From NCBI GenBank assembly GCA_951804985.1, contig OX638131.1, positions 59,674,351-59,738,350 on the forward strand: a stretch of DNA of 64,000 nucleotides, in the 5' to 3' direction. The notes under the pieces are model-generated. The model did not search any database and was not told the origin of the DNA. It saw nothing but the letters and a program-made list of their open reading frames with translations. This DNA is from Dryomyza anilis (Eukaryota; Arthropoda; Insecta; Diptera; Dryomyzidae). Positions 20,516 through 32,558 of the stretch are shown here, piece after piece; the stretch's first letter is position 1, and each line of letters opens with the position of its first letter. Position numbers and translations under genes: made by a program.

Positions 20516-22874
20516 ATTGTATACATAGTCCACACTATCTACGTAAAATCTACATTGTACACATTGACAAAAATGTATACAATTCTGAAACACACGAATT
20601 TATCCAATCCTGATAAAAAAAAATGGAAGAATTTGCACAAAAAAAAAATGCGACTTCAAATCAAAAACAACACACAAAAACAACACATAAAAACAAATAC
20701 GCAAAAGTAAAAAAAAAAAAACAAAACAAAAAACCCGAAACAAGCAAAAATACAGAAAAAGACAATAAATTTAAAAACAAAATAAAAAATGAAAACACAA
20801 ATAATAACTAAAAGACAAATGATAAATAAAAACCAGTTTCAGCGTCCATGTATTCGTGCCGCGTAACAGTCGTTAGCTCGCTGCTGTAAAGTGCGAAACA
20901 CGAGCTAACACTTTAAGAACTTCAATCGTCCAACCGAGCTGAGCATGCAGCATCTTATCGCTGCTCGATATTCTGTTAAATGATGCGCTCGAAATGTACA
21001 GCACTCCTACATTTCGAGTGGCTGGGAATTGGTCATTTTTAAATCATTTCGTTTGCAACAGTTCTTTTGTTGTTATTTGCTTTTATTCTTGTTTATTATT
21101 TAATTTAATGAAATATATTTTATGAATATAGAACATTAAATATGCATTTAAAAAAAAAATTACAAAAAGAGCGAGTCAACTGAGCGGTCGAAATGTTGTG
21201 GTGCTCGGAGTAGCGCGCTAGCGTCCCAACTCGAAACTCTGTAGACCGAGCCGTTGTGTTTGTTTGCGGCTCAACATAAATTGAGTTCGGCGAAAAACAA
21301 CAGCGCTCGAAGGTCAAAGCGATCGCGCTGTTGTCTGCGATGCGCGGTTTGTTTACAGTTCGGAATAAATATGTTGTCACTCGTTTGTTGTTGAGAGAGT
21401 TAGTTTTGAGCTTTTTTGCGTACTCTTGAGCGAGCTTTCCGAAGCCTGATAAAAACCAAAGACTGAAAATAAAATTTAAGAAAAGAAATAAAAAAATAAG
21501 AAAATTCAACAAAAAACCATGCCCCATTTCCATTAAGAACAACAGATCTAATTCTATTTTCTCTAACGCTTAAACTCCATCTCTTAAAAACTAAAATAAT
21601 TTTAGATAAAATAAGCAATATTTGCGATTCAGACACTTGATATTTCTCCTAATTTTATTTGTTTCACATAAGTATTTTCAGAGTGAAAGAAAACTAAACG
21701 AAACAAATGCTTTCACATTTCCTTCTCATATGTATGCTTATTTTGGGCCAAAATTGAGATTCCAAAATATTTATAAGCAAAATTTCTTCCGCTTAATATT
21801 TATTTTTTGGAGTAAATATTTTTATGCGCTTAAATTATTTACACGGTTAAAAAACTTAACCTAATTTTTAATATGTGAATTGTAATAAATTAGATAAAAA
21901 TGAGGTGATCCATAACGAAATTTTGAGAGAATCAATGACAAATTCAGTTTCAACTTTACGTAAATTTTAATAGAGGAACAAATCAAATCAAACAAATTCG
22001 GAGATGGAAACGTAATTTAATTGCCTGAGACATGACATGAGAGAAAAATTGATATTGATTTATTATACTCTACAACTAATTTTCATGAATAGATTATGTC
22101 AGTAATATGCATTTCTTCAACACCCTGTATCTTACACTGCACGGTAAAAAATATAATCAGTTTTTAATACCTATTTGCATTACATTGTAATACATGTTGT
22201 ATTATTTTGCATGTAATCCTACGGGATTAAAATTTATGCTGAAAAAGATTGAAAATACGGATTTGTTTTTCTAAAAAAAAATTAAAAATATTTATATTAT
22301 ATTTTATATTTTATAAATAATATATTTTTATTATATTATATTCATTGTTTTATTTTTATAATTATTCTACACTCTTTAATTATTTGGCTCTTTCGAAACT
22401 ATTTTCTTCATCTGCGCACACTTTGCCCGCTACATCAGGACCTCTAACATACCGGCATCCAACATTACTGCCAATTACTATTAGCGCTTTTTAAACAATG
22501 CATGGCTTGCGCATGCACTACAGTAACCGACTTCTGTTAGTTACCATAGCCTCTTCTACACAATTCCTAGACTCACCTTCGCGTTGGTGAACCCCGCTAA
22601 CCCGAGCAACCAGCTGAAGATCGAGTTTCAATCCGGTGGGAGGTCTGGTCGGGGACAAAGGAGACAGCGATATTAGCCCTCCAAAATGGGGGTTGTGCGT
22701 TGGGCTTGAAAACCGCCATATAAAAAAATAATTCAAACAGATAACATGCCTCGGATACCGATCCGAATACACGATGACAACCTATGCAATCGTATAAAGG
22801 ACCATGATTTACGGATAAGTACCTGAAATGTCCTAACCCTTTATAGGGAAGGTGGCACTATCCAGCTGGTATAC

Positions 22875-23208
22875 TGTTACGACAAGAGGTAATTTGCTTC
22901 ACTGTGCAAGAGTACGCAAGACAATTCAGCACACTAAGCAATGTGTTAGAAAGAGACGGAAGATCATTTAGCGTAATGAGGCATTGTGCGAAAAACAGAT
23001 AGAAGACCAGCGCATTGAAAACACATAAGCGCGAATGAGATGCCATTAACGAAACGAGTAGAATATTCTCGAAATATGTCGAAGCTTGTCGAAACGTGTC
23101 GAACTGATGCATGCAGTATATAAAGGCGACGTATCTGAGGCACAGCACTTCAGTAGTGATTGAAAAGTGGTCGAGTGCGTCTCTTGTGAGAACAAGAGAC
23201 GCACTCGA
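22875..23208 (+). repeat. Truncated LTR-like block ending in a fold-back junction, array unit 3
   Basis: The block is cut at gtgagaaca. Next comes an exact inverted copy of its own last bases: arms 23171-23187 (tcgagtgcgtctcttgt) and 23192-23208 are perfect reverse complements around a 4-nt loop. The SINE tail follows from gctcaaaatgg. Compared with unit 2, about 436 bp (rest of LTR block plus SINE head) are gone. Confidence 0.93.
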
Positions 23209-23278
23209 GCTCAAAATGGTCAGAGAGCTCGGCCTAATTTTTTATAGGACTGGAGCGCCAAACTATTATTATTATGTA
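23209..23278 (+). mobile_element. SINE 3' remnant, array unit 3
   Basis: Only the last about 70 bp of the SINE (gctcaaaatggtcag ... attattattatg). The tRNA-like head was lost with the junction deletion, so there is no Pol III promoter. Confidence 0.85.
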
Positions 23279-26210
23279 TTAATAGTTTCACTCTTTTTCT
23301 CCAATGAATATATTATAAATTATTTTAGAATTTAATACAACTTCAGAATACTAATTTATGTTAATACTTGACATGGATTATATTTAAATACATTTCTGAT
23401 GAGGCCAAATTTAATTAAAATTTAGTCCAAAATTTCTAACCGTGTATTGTCCAACAACTAAAATTTTGACGTTTAAAATTATTTTTTGAACGTCCGGTGG
23501 GCGAGAAATGTGGTGTTTCGATGAGTCTCGATTGAACTTGAATTCAACATGTCCAAAATCCGATGAAATTGTTGTGCTCGTCCATTTTTTTTTAAATTTA
23601 CTTTGGTTATAAGGTTTTAAAACATATCCACTTTATTTTTTATGTGTGTCTTACGAAAATATTAACTTTTTTAAATTGAATTCTTATTTAATTTATTTAT
23701 TTTATTTGACACTTTAATAGATGATGCTATATTTTTCACAAATTTTAATATTAAAATCATATCGATTTTTTTATCTACAATAATTTTTAAATCAAATCGC
23801 AAGCTGCAGTTCTTATTTGCTAGCGATATCGACATTTGTCGTTAAAAAGTTACAAATCGCGCTACAATTGTATACATAGTCCACACTATCTACGTAAAAT
23901 CTACATTGTACACATTGACAAAAATGTATACAATTCTGAAACACACGAATTTATCCAATCCTGATAAAAAAAATGGAAGAATTTGCACAAAAAAAAAATG
24001 CGGCTTCAAATCAAAAACAACACATAAAAACAAATACGCAAAAGTAAAAAAAAAAAAACAAAACAAAAAACCCGAAACAAGCAAAAATACAGAAAAAGAC
24101 AATAAATTTAAAAACAAAATAAAAAATGAAAACACAAAGAATAACTAAAAGACAAATGATAAATAAAAACCAGTTTCAGCGTCCATGTATTCGTGCCGCG
24201 TAACAGTCGTTAGCTCGCTGCTGTAAAGTGCGAAACACGAGCTAACACTTTAAGAACTTCAATCGTCCAACCGAGCTGAGCATGCAGCATCTTATCGCTG
24301 CTCGATATTCTGTTAAATGATGCGCTCGAAATGTACAGCACTCCTACATTTCGAGTGGCTGGGAATTGGTCATTTTTAAATCATTTCGTTTGCAACAGTT
24401 CTTTTGTTGTTATTTGCTTTTATTCTTGTTTATTATTTAATTTAATGAAATATATTTTATGAATATAGAACATTAAATATGCATTTAAAAAAAAAATTAC
24501 AAAAAGAGCGAGTCAACTGAGCGGTCGAAATGTTGTGGTGCTCGGAGTAGCGCGCTAGCGTCCCAACTCGAAACTCTGTAGACCGAGCCGTTGTGTTTGT
24601 TTGCGGCTCAACATAAATTGAGTTCGGCGAAAAACAACAGCGCTCGAAGGTCAAAGCGATCGCGCTGTTGTCTGCGATGCGCGGTTTGTTTACAGTTCGG
24701 AATAAATATGTTGTCACTCGTTTGTTGTTGAGAGAGTTAGTTTTGAGCTTTTTTGCGTACTCTTGAGCGAGCTTTCCGAAGCCTGATAAAAACCAAAGAC
24801 TGAAAATAAAATTTAAGAAAAGAAATAAAAAAATAAGAAAATTCAACAAAAAACCATGCCCCATTTCCATTAAGAACAACAGATCTAATTCTATTTTCTC
24901 TAACGCTTAAACTCCATCTCTTAAAAACTAAAATAATTTTAGATAAAATAAGCAATATTTGCGATTCAGACACTTGATATTTCTCCTAATTTTATTTGTT
25001 TCACATAAGTATTTTCAGAGTGAAAGAAAACTAAACGAAACAAATGCTTTCACATTTCCTTCTCATATGTATGCTTATTTTGGGCCAAAATTGAGATTCC
25101 AAAATATTTATAAGCAAAATTTCTTCCGCTTAATATTTATTTTTTGGAGTAAATATTTTTATGCGCTTAAATTATTTACACGGTTAAAAAACTTAACCTA
25201 ATTTTTAATATGTGAATTGTAATAAATTAGATAAAAATGAGGTGATCCATAACGAAATTTTGAGAGAATCAATGACAAATTCAGTTTCAACTTTACGTAA
25301 ATTTTAATAGAGGAACAAATCAAATCAAACAAATTCGGAGATGGAAACGTAATTTAATTGCCTGAGACATGACATGAGAGAAAAATTGATATTGATTTAT
25401 TATACTCTACAACTAATTTTCATGAATAGATTATGTCAGTAATATGCATTTCTTCAACACCCTGTATCTTACACTGCACGGTAAAAAATATAATCAGTTT
25501 TTAATACCTATTTGCATTACATTGTAATACATGTTGTATTATTTTGCATGTAATCCTACGGGATTAAAATTTATGCTGAAAAAGATTGAAAATACGGATT
25601 TGTTTTTCTAAAAAAAAATTAAAAATATTTATATTATATTTTATATTTTATAAATAATATATTTTTATTATATTATATTCATTGTTTTATTTTTATAATT
25701 ATTCTACACTCTTTAATTATTTGGCTCTTTCGAAACTATTTTCTTCATCTGCGCACACTTTGCCCGCTACATCAGGACCTCTAACATACCGGCATCCAAC
25801 ATTACTGCCAATTACTATTAGCGCTTTTTAAACAATGCATGGCTTGCGCATGCACTACAGTAACCGACTTCTGTTAGTTACCATAGCCTCTTCTACACAA
25901 TTCCTAGACTCACCTTCGCGTTGGTGAACCCCGCTAACCCGAGCAACCAGCTGAAGATCGAGTTTCAATCCGGTGGGAGGTCTGGTCGGGGACAAAGGAG
26001 ACAGCGATATTAGCCCTCCAAAATGGGGGTTGTGCGTTGGGCTTGAAAACCGCCATATAAAAAAATAATTCAAACAGATAACATGCCTCGGATACCGATC
26101 CGAATACACGATGACAACCTATGCAATCGTATAAAGGACCATGATTTACGGATAAGTACCTGAAATGTCCTAACCCTTTATAGGGAGGTGGCACTATCCA
26201 GCTGGTATAC

Positions 26211-26544
26211 TGTTACGACAAGAGGTAATTTGCTTCACTGTGCAAGAGTACGCAAGACAATTCAGCACACTAAGCAATGTGTTAGAAAGAGACGGAAGAT
26301 CATTTAGCGTAATGAGGCATTGTGCGAAAAACAGATAGAAGACCAGCGCATTGAAAACACATAAGCGCGAATGAGATGCCATTAACGAAACGAGTAGAAT
26401 ATTCTCGAAATATGTCGAAGCTTGTCGAAACGTGTCGAACTGATGCATGCAGTATATAAAGGCGACGTATCTGAGGCACAGCACTTCAGTAGTGATTGAA
26501 AAGTGGTCGAGTGCGTCTCTTGTGAGAACAAGAGACGCACTCGA
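26211..26544 (+). repeat. Truncated LTR-like block with the same fold-back junction, array unit 4
   Basis: Exact counterpart of the unit-3 junction, 3336 bp downstream: arms 26507-26523 and 26528-26544. The shared junction shows that units 3 and 4 derive from one already rearranged unit. Confidence 0.93.
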
Positions 26545-26614
26545 GCTCAAAATGGTCAGAGGGCTCGGCCTAATTTTTTATAGGACTGGAGCGCCAAACT
26601 ATTATTATTATGTA
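26545..26614 (+). mobile_element. SINE 3' remnant, array unit 4
   Basis: Same headless SINE tail as in unit 3, differing by one base (gagggctcgg against gagagctcgg). Confidence 0.85.
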
Positions 26615-29459
26615 TTAATAGTTTCACTCTTTTTCTCCAATGAATATATTATAAATTATTTTAGAATTTAATACAACTTCAGAATACTAATTTATGTTAA
26701 TACTTGACATGGATTATATTTAAATACATTTCTGATGAGGCCAAATTTAATTAAAATTTAGTCCAAAATTTCTAACCGTGTATTGTCCAACAACTAAAAT
26801 TTTGACGTTTAAAATTATTTTTTGAACGTCCGGTGGGCGAGAAATGTGGTGTTTCGATGAGTCTCGATTGAACTTGAATTCAACATGTCCAAAATCCGAT
26901 GAAATTGTTGTGCTCGTCCATTTTTTTTTAAATTTACTTTGGTTATAAGGTTTTAAAACATATCCACTTTATTTTTTATGTGTGTCTTACGAAAATATTA
27001 ACTTTTTTAAATTGAATTCTTATTTAATTTATTTATTTTATTTGACACTTTAATAGATGATGCTATATTTTTCACAAATTTTAATATTAAAATCATATCG
27101 ATTTTTTTATCTACAATAATTTTTAAATCAAATCGCAAGCTGCAGTTCTTATTTGCTAGCGATATCGACATTTGTCGTTAAAAAGTTACAAATCGCGCTA
27201 CAATTGTATACATAGTCCACACTATCTACGTAAAATCTACATTGTACACATTGACAAAAATGTATACAATTCTGAAACACACGAATTTATCCAATCCTGA
27301 TAAAAAAAATGGAAGAATTTGCACAAAAAAAAAATGCGACTTCAAATCAAAAACAACACATAAAAACAAATACGCAAAAGTAAAAAAAAAAAAACAAAAC
27401 AAAAAACCCGAAACAAGCAAAAATACAGAAAAAGACAATAAATTTAAAAACAAAATAAAAAATGAAAACACAAAGAATAACTAAAAGACAAATGATAAAT
27501 AAAAACCAGTTTCAGCGTCCATGTATTCGTGCCGCGTAACAGTCGTTAGCTCGCTGCTGTAAAGTGCGAAACACGAGCTAACACTTTAAGAACTTCAATC
27601 GTCCAACCGAGCTGAGCATGCAGCATCTTATCGCTGCTCGATATTCTGTTAAATGATGCGCTCGAAATGTACAGCACTCCTACATTTCGAGTGGCTGGGA
27701 ATTGGTCATTTTTAAATCATTTCGTTTGCAACAGTTCTTTTGTTGTTATTTGCTTTTATTCTTGTTTATTATTTAATTTAATGAAATATATTTTATGAAT
27801 ATAGAACATTAAATATGCATTTAAAAAAAAAATTACAAAAAGAGCGAGTCAACTGAGCGGTCGAAATGTTGTGGTGCTCGGAGTAGCGCGCTAGCGTCCC
27901 AACTCGAAACTCTGTAGACCGAGCCGTTGTGTTTGTTTGCGGCTCAACATAAATTGAGTTCGGCGAAAAACAACAGCGCTCGAAGGTCAAAGCGATCGCG
28001 CTGTTGTCTGCGATGCGCGGTTTGTTTACAGTTCGGAATAAATATGTTGTCACTCGTTTGTTGTTGAGAGAGTTAGTTTTGAGCTTTTTTGCGTACTCTT
28101 GAGCGAGCTTTCCGAAGCCTGATAAAAACCAAAGACTGAAAATAAAATTTAAGAAAAGAAATAAAAAAATAAGAAAATTCAACAAAAAACCATGCCCCAT
28201 TTCCATTAAGAACAACAGATCTAATTCTATTTTCTCTAACGCTTAAACTCCATCTCTTAAAAACTAAAATAATTTTAGATAAAATAAGCAATATTTGCGA
28301 TTCAGACACTTGATATTTCTCCTAATTTTATTTGTTTCACATAAGTATTTTCAGAGTGAAAGAAAACTAAACGAAACAAATGCTTTCACATTTCCTTCTC
28401 ATATGTATGCTTATTTTGGGCCAAAATTGAGATTCCAAAATATTTATAAGCAAAATTTCTTCCGCTTAATATTTATTTTTTGGAGTAAATATTTTTATGC
28501 GCTTAAATTATTTACACGGTTAAAAAACTTAACCTAATTTTTAATATGTGAATTGTAATAAATTAGATAAAAATGAGGTGATCCATAACGAAATTTTGAG
28601 AGAATCAATGACAAATTCAGTTTCAACTTTACGTAAATTTTAATAGAGGAACAAATCAAATCAAACAAATTCGGAGATGGAAACGTAATTTAATTGCCTG
28701 AGACATGACATGAGAGAAAAATTGATATTGATTTATTATACTCTACAACTAATTTTCATGAATAGATTATGTCAGTAATATGCATTTCTTCAACACCCTG
28801 TATCTTACACTGCACGGTAAAAAATATAATCAGTTTTTAATACCTATTTGCATTACATTGTAATACATGTTGTATTATTTTGCATGTAATCCTACGGGAT
28901 TAAAATTTATGCTGAAAAAGATTGAAAATACGGATTTGTTTTTCTAAAAAAAAATTAAAAATATTTATATTATATTTTATATTTTATAAATAATATATTT
29001 TTATTATATTATATTCATTGTTTTATTTTTATAATTATTCTACACTCTTTAATTATTTGGCTCTTTCGAAACTATTTTCTTCATCTGCGCACACTTTGCC
29101 CGCTACATCAGGACCTCTAACATACCGGCATCCAACATTACTGCCAATTACTATTAGCGCTTTTTAAACAATGCATGGCTTGCGCATGCACTACAGTAAC
29201 CGACTTCTGTTAGTTACCATAGCCTCTTCTACACAATTCCTAGACTCACCTTCGCGTTGGTGAACCCCGCTATCCCGAGCAACCAGCTGAAGATCGAGTT
29301 TCAATCCGGTGGGAGGTCTGGTCGGGGACAAAGGAGACAGCGATATTAGCCCTCCAAAATGGGGGTTGTGCGTTGGGCTTGAAAACCGCCATATAAAAAA
29401 ATAATTCAAACAGATAACATGCCTCGGATACCGATCCGAATACACGATGACAACCTATG

Positions 29460-30750
29460 CAATCGTATAAAGGACCATGATTTACGGATAAGTACCTGAA
29501 ATGTCCTAACCCTTTATAGGGAAGGTGGCACTATCCAGCTGGTTGATGTCCTCGAAATATACAAGGCTGGCATCACCGCAATCCAGGAAATGCGATAGAA
29601 AGGACAGGGCTGCTCTAAAAAGGCATCCTGTAACATTTACTACAGCTGCCATATGGAGAGGCATGAATTTGGTTATCGACTTTAATGCCAAGGTGGGCCA
29701 TGAGGGTATCTTTGGTTCAACGGTTGGTCAAGACAGCCTCCAAGACAACACCTCCGACAATGAAATGAGGCTGATTGATATCGCCGCAGCATGAAACATG
29801 GTAATAGTGGTACTAGATTCAAGCATCTCAATATTCACAAGGCCACGTAGCGGTCACCCGATCAGAACACGCGTAACCAAATATATCAAAATGATCCAAA
29901 ATGGACTCGGATCACTTCCTTGTAGCATCCAAGTTTGGCAAATGCACGGAAAAATGCACGGAAACCCACTCAAAGTAAGCTAGACGTCAGTAAGCTGCAC
30001 ACACAACAGACTGAACAAGCCTATGTCGCTCGACTCTCACACCTGCTTGCCCAAGGCACTCCCCCTCTCAATGATATATGCGCGCAGTGGACACACGTCT
30101 CCTGCTCAATGCGTACGGCTGCAGAAGAGGTGCTTGGATTCCAACTCCCACTACGGAACAAATGATATGACGGAGTGTCGCGCAGCCACTGCAGAGAAAG
30201 ACGATGCATATAGAATCACCCTGCAGTCGGTAGATACGCGAGTCGCGAAGGATCGACACAGAGAGAAGAGGAAGAAGGAGAGATATCTTTTCAGGCGCAA
30301 GAAAAGAGAACTAGAAAGACGCGAGTGTGAAGGCTCGAAGATACTTTCGGGAGATAAATCGCCTGACCGGAGGTTTAAATACCGGACTCTCTTCCTGTCA
30401 GGACTGTGACGGGAATCTAATAACAGGGTACACTGAGATTATGGAGAGAGCACTTCTCTCATCTTCTAGCAGGCGATGACGACAACTACTCAGCCAATAG
30501 AGAGACAGCTTGGCAACCCCAGTTGCTGACGACGGCCGTGATCAGGTCTGCACAGCCATAAACAATCTCAAAAACGGCCCGATATGCGTTGAAAACGAGT
30601 ACAGAATCAGATGGAATGACGAGCTGTATTAGCTCCATGCCGACATTGACATAGTCAGGCGCATTAACATCCAGCGCCTACGCTGGCTTGGACATGTCGA
30701 GCGTATGGATGAAAGCGCTCCAGCGTACCCATGAAAGCGTACCCATCATG
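29460..30750 (+). mobile_element. RTE/BovB-like non-LTR retrotransposon remnant
   Basis: Starts with an endonuclease N-terminal segment (broken WNVLTLYREGG, then LVDVLEIYKAGITAIQEM). It goes on with DFNAKVGHEGIFGSTVGQ, the GDFNAK motif of apurinic-type endonucleases often named craniofacial development protein 2-like, and reaches a LINE C-terminal motif (INIQRLRWLGHVERMD) at about 30665-30715. The RT between them is almost entirely deleted. Its first part (about 22380-22870, 25716-26206) is carried in the array units, so the array formed partly inside this LINE. Confidence 0.75.
29525..30165 (+). pseudogene. RTE-like endonuclease fragment
   Basis: Frames at 29525-29794, 29798-29983 and 29935-30165 read as consecutive pieces of one endonuclease domain. 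They show the DFNAKVGHEG and NEMRLIDIAAA motifs and a tail with short in-frame changes. A TGG-to-TAG change after QEMR and several frame shifts make it inactive. Confidence 0.7.
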
Positions 30751-30814
30751 GCTTGTAATGGCCAAATAAGTAAGTAAATAAACATATTTCTATCAAATAA
30801 GGCAATTTGAATTA

Positions 30815-30880
30815 TAAAGCGAGCACTCGAGTGAATGTTACTAACATAGAAACAGGTTCGAATCTCGACCGTGGTCCTAA
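30815..30880 (+). other. Possible tRNA-derived fragment (B-box-like)
   Basis: aggttcgaatctcg at about 30855-30868 fits the Pol III B-box consensus and is followed by a T-rich stretch. About 40 bp upstream, gcgagcactcgagtg is a weak A-box position. It may be a second SINE family or a chance match. Confidence 0.3.
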
Positions 30881-31557
30881 TTTTTAATTTTTTTTTTAAT
30901 TTTAATTTTCTTTTTTTTATTTACATTTTTTTATAATTCTTAAGTAATAATAATAACACAAAATAAGAAAGAATAAAAAAATATTTTGAATGAATAAAAA
31001 TTACCCTGAACCTGCGATTCTGAACTAAATTTGGTAAGTATGGTTTATAATTTAACCTTCTATGGTTTAAAATCATTAAACTGAGAATAGACTATTTGAG
31101 ATTAAATTTTAAACCTTTATGGTTTAAACATATTAAATAAACATAAAAATAAACTATTTGATTTTAAACTTTAATAAAATTGGATTAAATTTAAATTCTT
31201 AAACCACTGGGATTATTTTATACACTAAAACATTTCCATGTTAAATAAAAAAAAATATTAAATTTCAACCTCAGAAAGTTTAAAATTTAGTGTATCCTAT
31301 TTAAAAGTTTAAAAATTAAAAATAACAATATTGAAATCATCTGTAATCCAAAGAGGAGTTTAAAAAATATTCCAACATTTTTTACCTTGTGGGTGGAATA
31401 GTAGACATTTTGTATTTAATGTTTTCTTATTTTTTGAGCCTGTAGAATCTAATATTACAAAACACAATAAACAAATAATGGATAAAAAGAAGTAGATAGT
31501 GACTGTATCATAATTTTATGGCTTTTTTTTGTGTGAATTTAAATATTATCAACTTAC
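30880..31557. other. AT-rich stretch below exon 2 of the Cdk5 activator; no gene seen
   Basis: Simple AT-rich sequence with repeated gtttaaa/ttaaac words (for example atggtttaaa at about 31061 and 31119). On the minus strand it starts with the exon-2 donor and is the beginning of intron 2. No further exon is visible. Confidence 0.6.
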
Positions 31558-31695
31558 CTGCCATCCTTGAAGGAGTAAATTTCTGTCTACAGCCCTAAGC
31601 CACATTATTGCATCACCAGCTTCAAAATTTCGGAGTTTTTTGCATCTATCATTCAAAAAAATACCTAAGCATTTAAGAAGTTCGGAAGTTGATGC
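31558..31695 (-). CDS. Cdk5alpha: Cdk5 activator (p35/Cdk5alpha-like), coding exon 2
   Basis: A 138-bp, 46-codon exon on the minus strand. It follows an acceptor (ttttag at 31696-31701) and ends at a good donor, CAG|GTAAGT. It encodes [18 protein letters not shown]... and ends in [11 protein letters not shown], matching the start of the conserved Cdk5-activator domain (human p35 has ASTSELLRCLG and VDRSLLLQGWQ). This cyclin-like fold binds and activates Cdk5 in neurons. Exon 1 ends at a codon border and joins it in phase 0. The next exon, normally starting with a DQGFITPAN-like sequence, is not found in the 31.5 kb downstream. Confidence 0.93.
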
Positions 31696-31832
31696 CTAAA
31701 ATAATATAAATTTTAATATGTTATTTAAAGATTAGAAAAATTATGAAATATGCATATTTTAAGTCATTATGAATTAACATTTTTTCTATTTGTACACCGA
31801 GAAAAATAATCTTTAAACTCTGCTACAAAACA

Positions 31833-31970
31833 CAGCGTTACCAATAATCAATAAATAATGTCCAACTTAAGATATTAGTCGACTTTTGATATAAATTTAT
31901 ATGGAAGATTTGTCAAAAAGCCGACTATTTGTTAAAGTTGTACATTATTTTTTGATTATTAGTAACGCTG
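31833..31970. mobile_element. Short fold-back MITE in intron 1 of the Cdk5 activator
   Basis: 138 bp whose two halves are imperfect reverse complements. Both ends read cagcgttac(c/t)aataatcaa inward and share taatgt.caactt and tagtcg.cttt. As RNA it would form one long hairpin. No clear target duplication. Confidence 0.8.
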
Positions 31971-32071
31971 AAAATATTGCAATTTAAATTTGTCAAATTA
32001 ATAGCCTGAACTTTTAAATTTAATGTGCACTTTTTTCTCTTTTAATTCAGTAACCCATATTCAGTAGCCCA

Positions 32072-32289
32072 CACCCAGAAAAAAATTCCCTCAAATCCCA
32101 TTAAAATTGGTCAATAGGACAATTATTGATTTAATAGTATACAAAAAATAAATCTTTTCATATAAAATCAATAGCATTGTCATGGTATTTTCTGGTATTA
32201 AATGGTATTTTCCGATTAAAATAATAATTTATCCTATTGACTATTTTTAATAGTAAAAAACTATTATTTATATAGTTTTTTTCTGGGTG
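32072..32289. mobile_element. MITE-like repeat with CACCCAGAAAAAAA ends, intron 1
   Basis: 218 bp with both ends starting CACCCAGAAAAAAA when read inward. The interior is rich in caatag/ctattg words that pair partly. The target duplication is not clear. It lies between exon 1 and exon 2 of the Cdk5 activator, so intron 1 (863 bp) holds two such insertions. Confidence 0.6.
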
Positions 32290-32558
32290 CACTGATGCGG
32301 AAACCAAGTTTCCGATACAAATGCTAAACTATTATAGGTTTCATGTGGAACAGAAATGCAACTTCGAACAGCTGTTTTATGTCAAATCAGTAGAAAAAAC
32401 TCATAAAAAACGGAGATCGGACATGAATAATGTAAAACTAAAGACAAATCCTAAAAGTTTCTGGTTACACAGTCATATCTATTTCATCTTGTTTACAAAA
32501 TAGTGTCGCACTGTGTTATATTTTATATAATTTAAATTTTCGGTTATTAAAAAATTAC

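Larger units (their letters stand above)
15113..29542. repeat. Tandem array of four composite units (about 3.74, 3.78, 3.34 and 3.34 kb)
   Basis: The LTR-like block starting tgttacgacaagagg occurs at 15356, 19100, 22875 and 26211, giving periods of 3744, 3775 and 3336 bp. Units 3 and 4 (22871-26206, 26207-29542) differ at only a few single bases. Units 2-4 each end in the start of an RTE-like LINE at ...ccagctggt, which joins directly to atactgttacg of the next unit; after unit 4 the LINE continues instead. Unit 1 (15113-18861) is a more diverged copy without the LINE part. Confidence 0.93.

Noticed and set aside
21120..21542. A 140-codon minus-strand ORF identical in three array units (MFLMEMGHGFLLNF)
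   Set aside because: Identity is explained by recent tandem duplication. The unit-1 counterpart is shortened (18082-18369) and no domain is recognisable, so coding is not supported.
23890..24148. Lys-rich and Phe-rich overlapping ORFs, repeated in array units
   Set aside because: Both strands of an A-rich low-complexity block; they recur only because the unit is duplicated.
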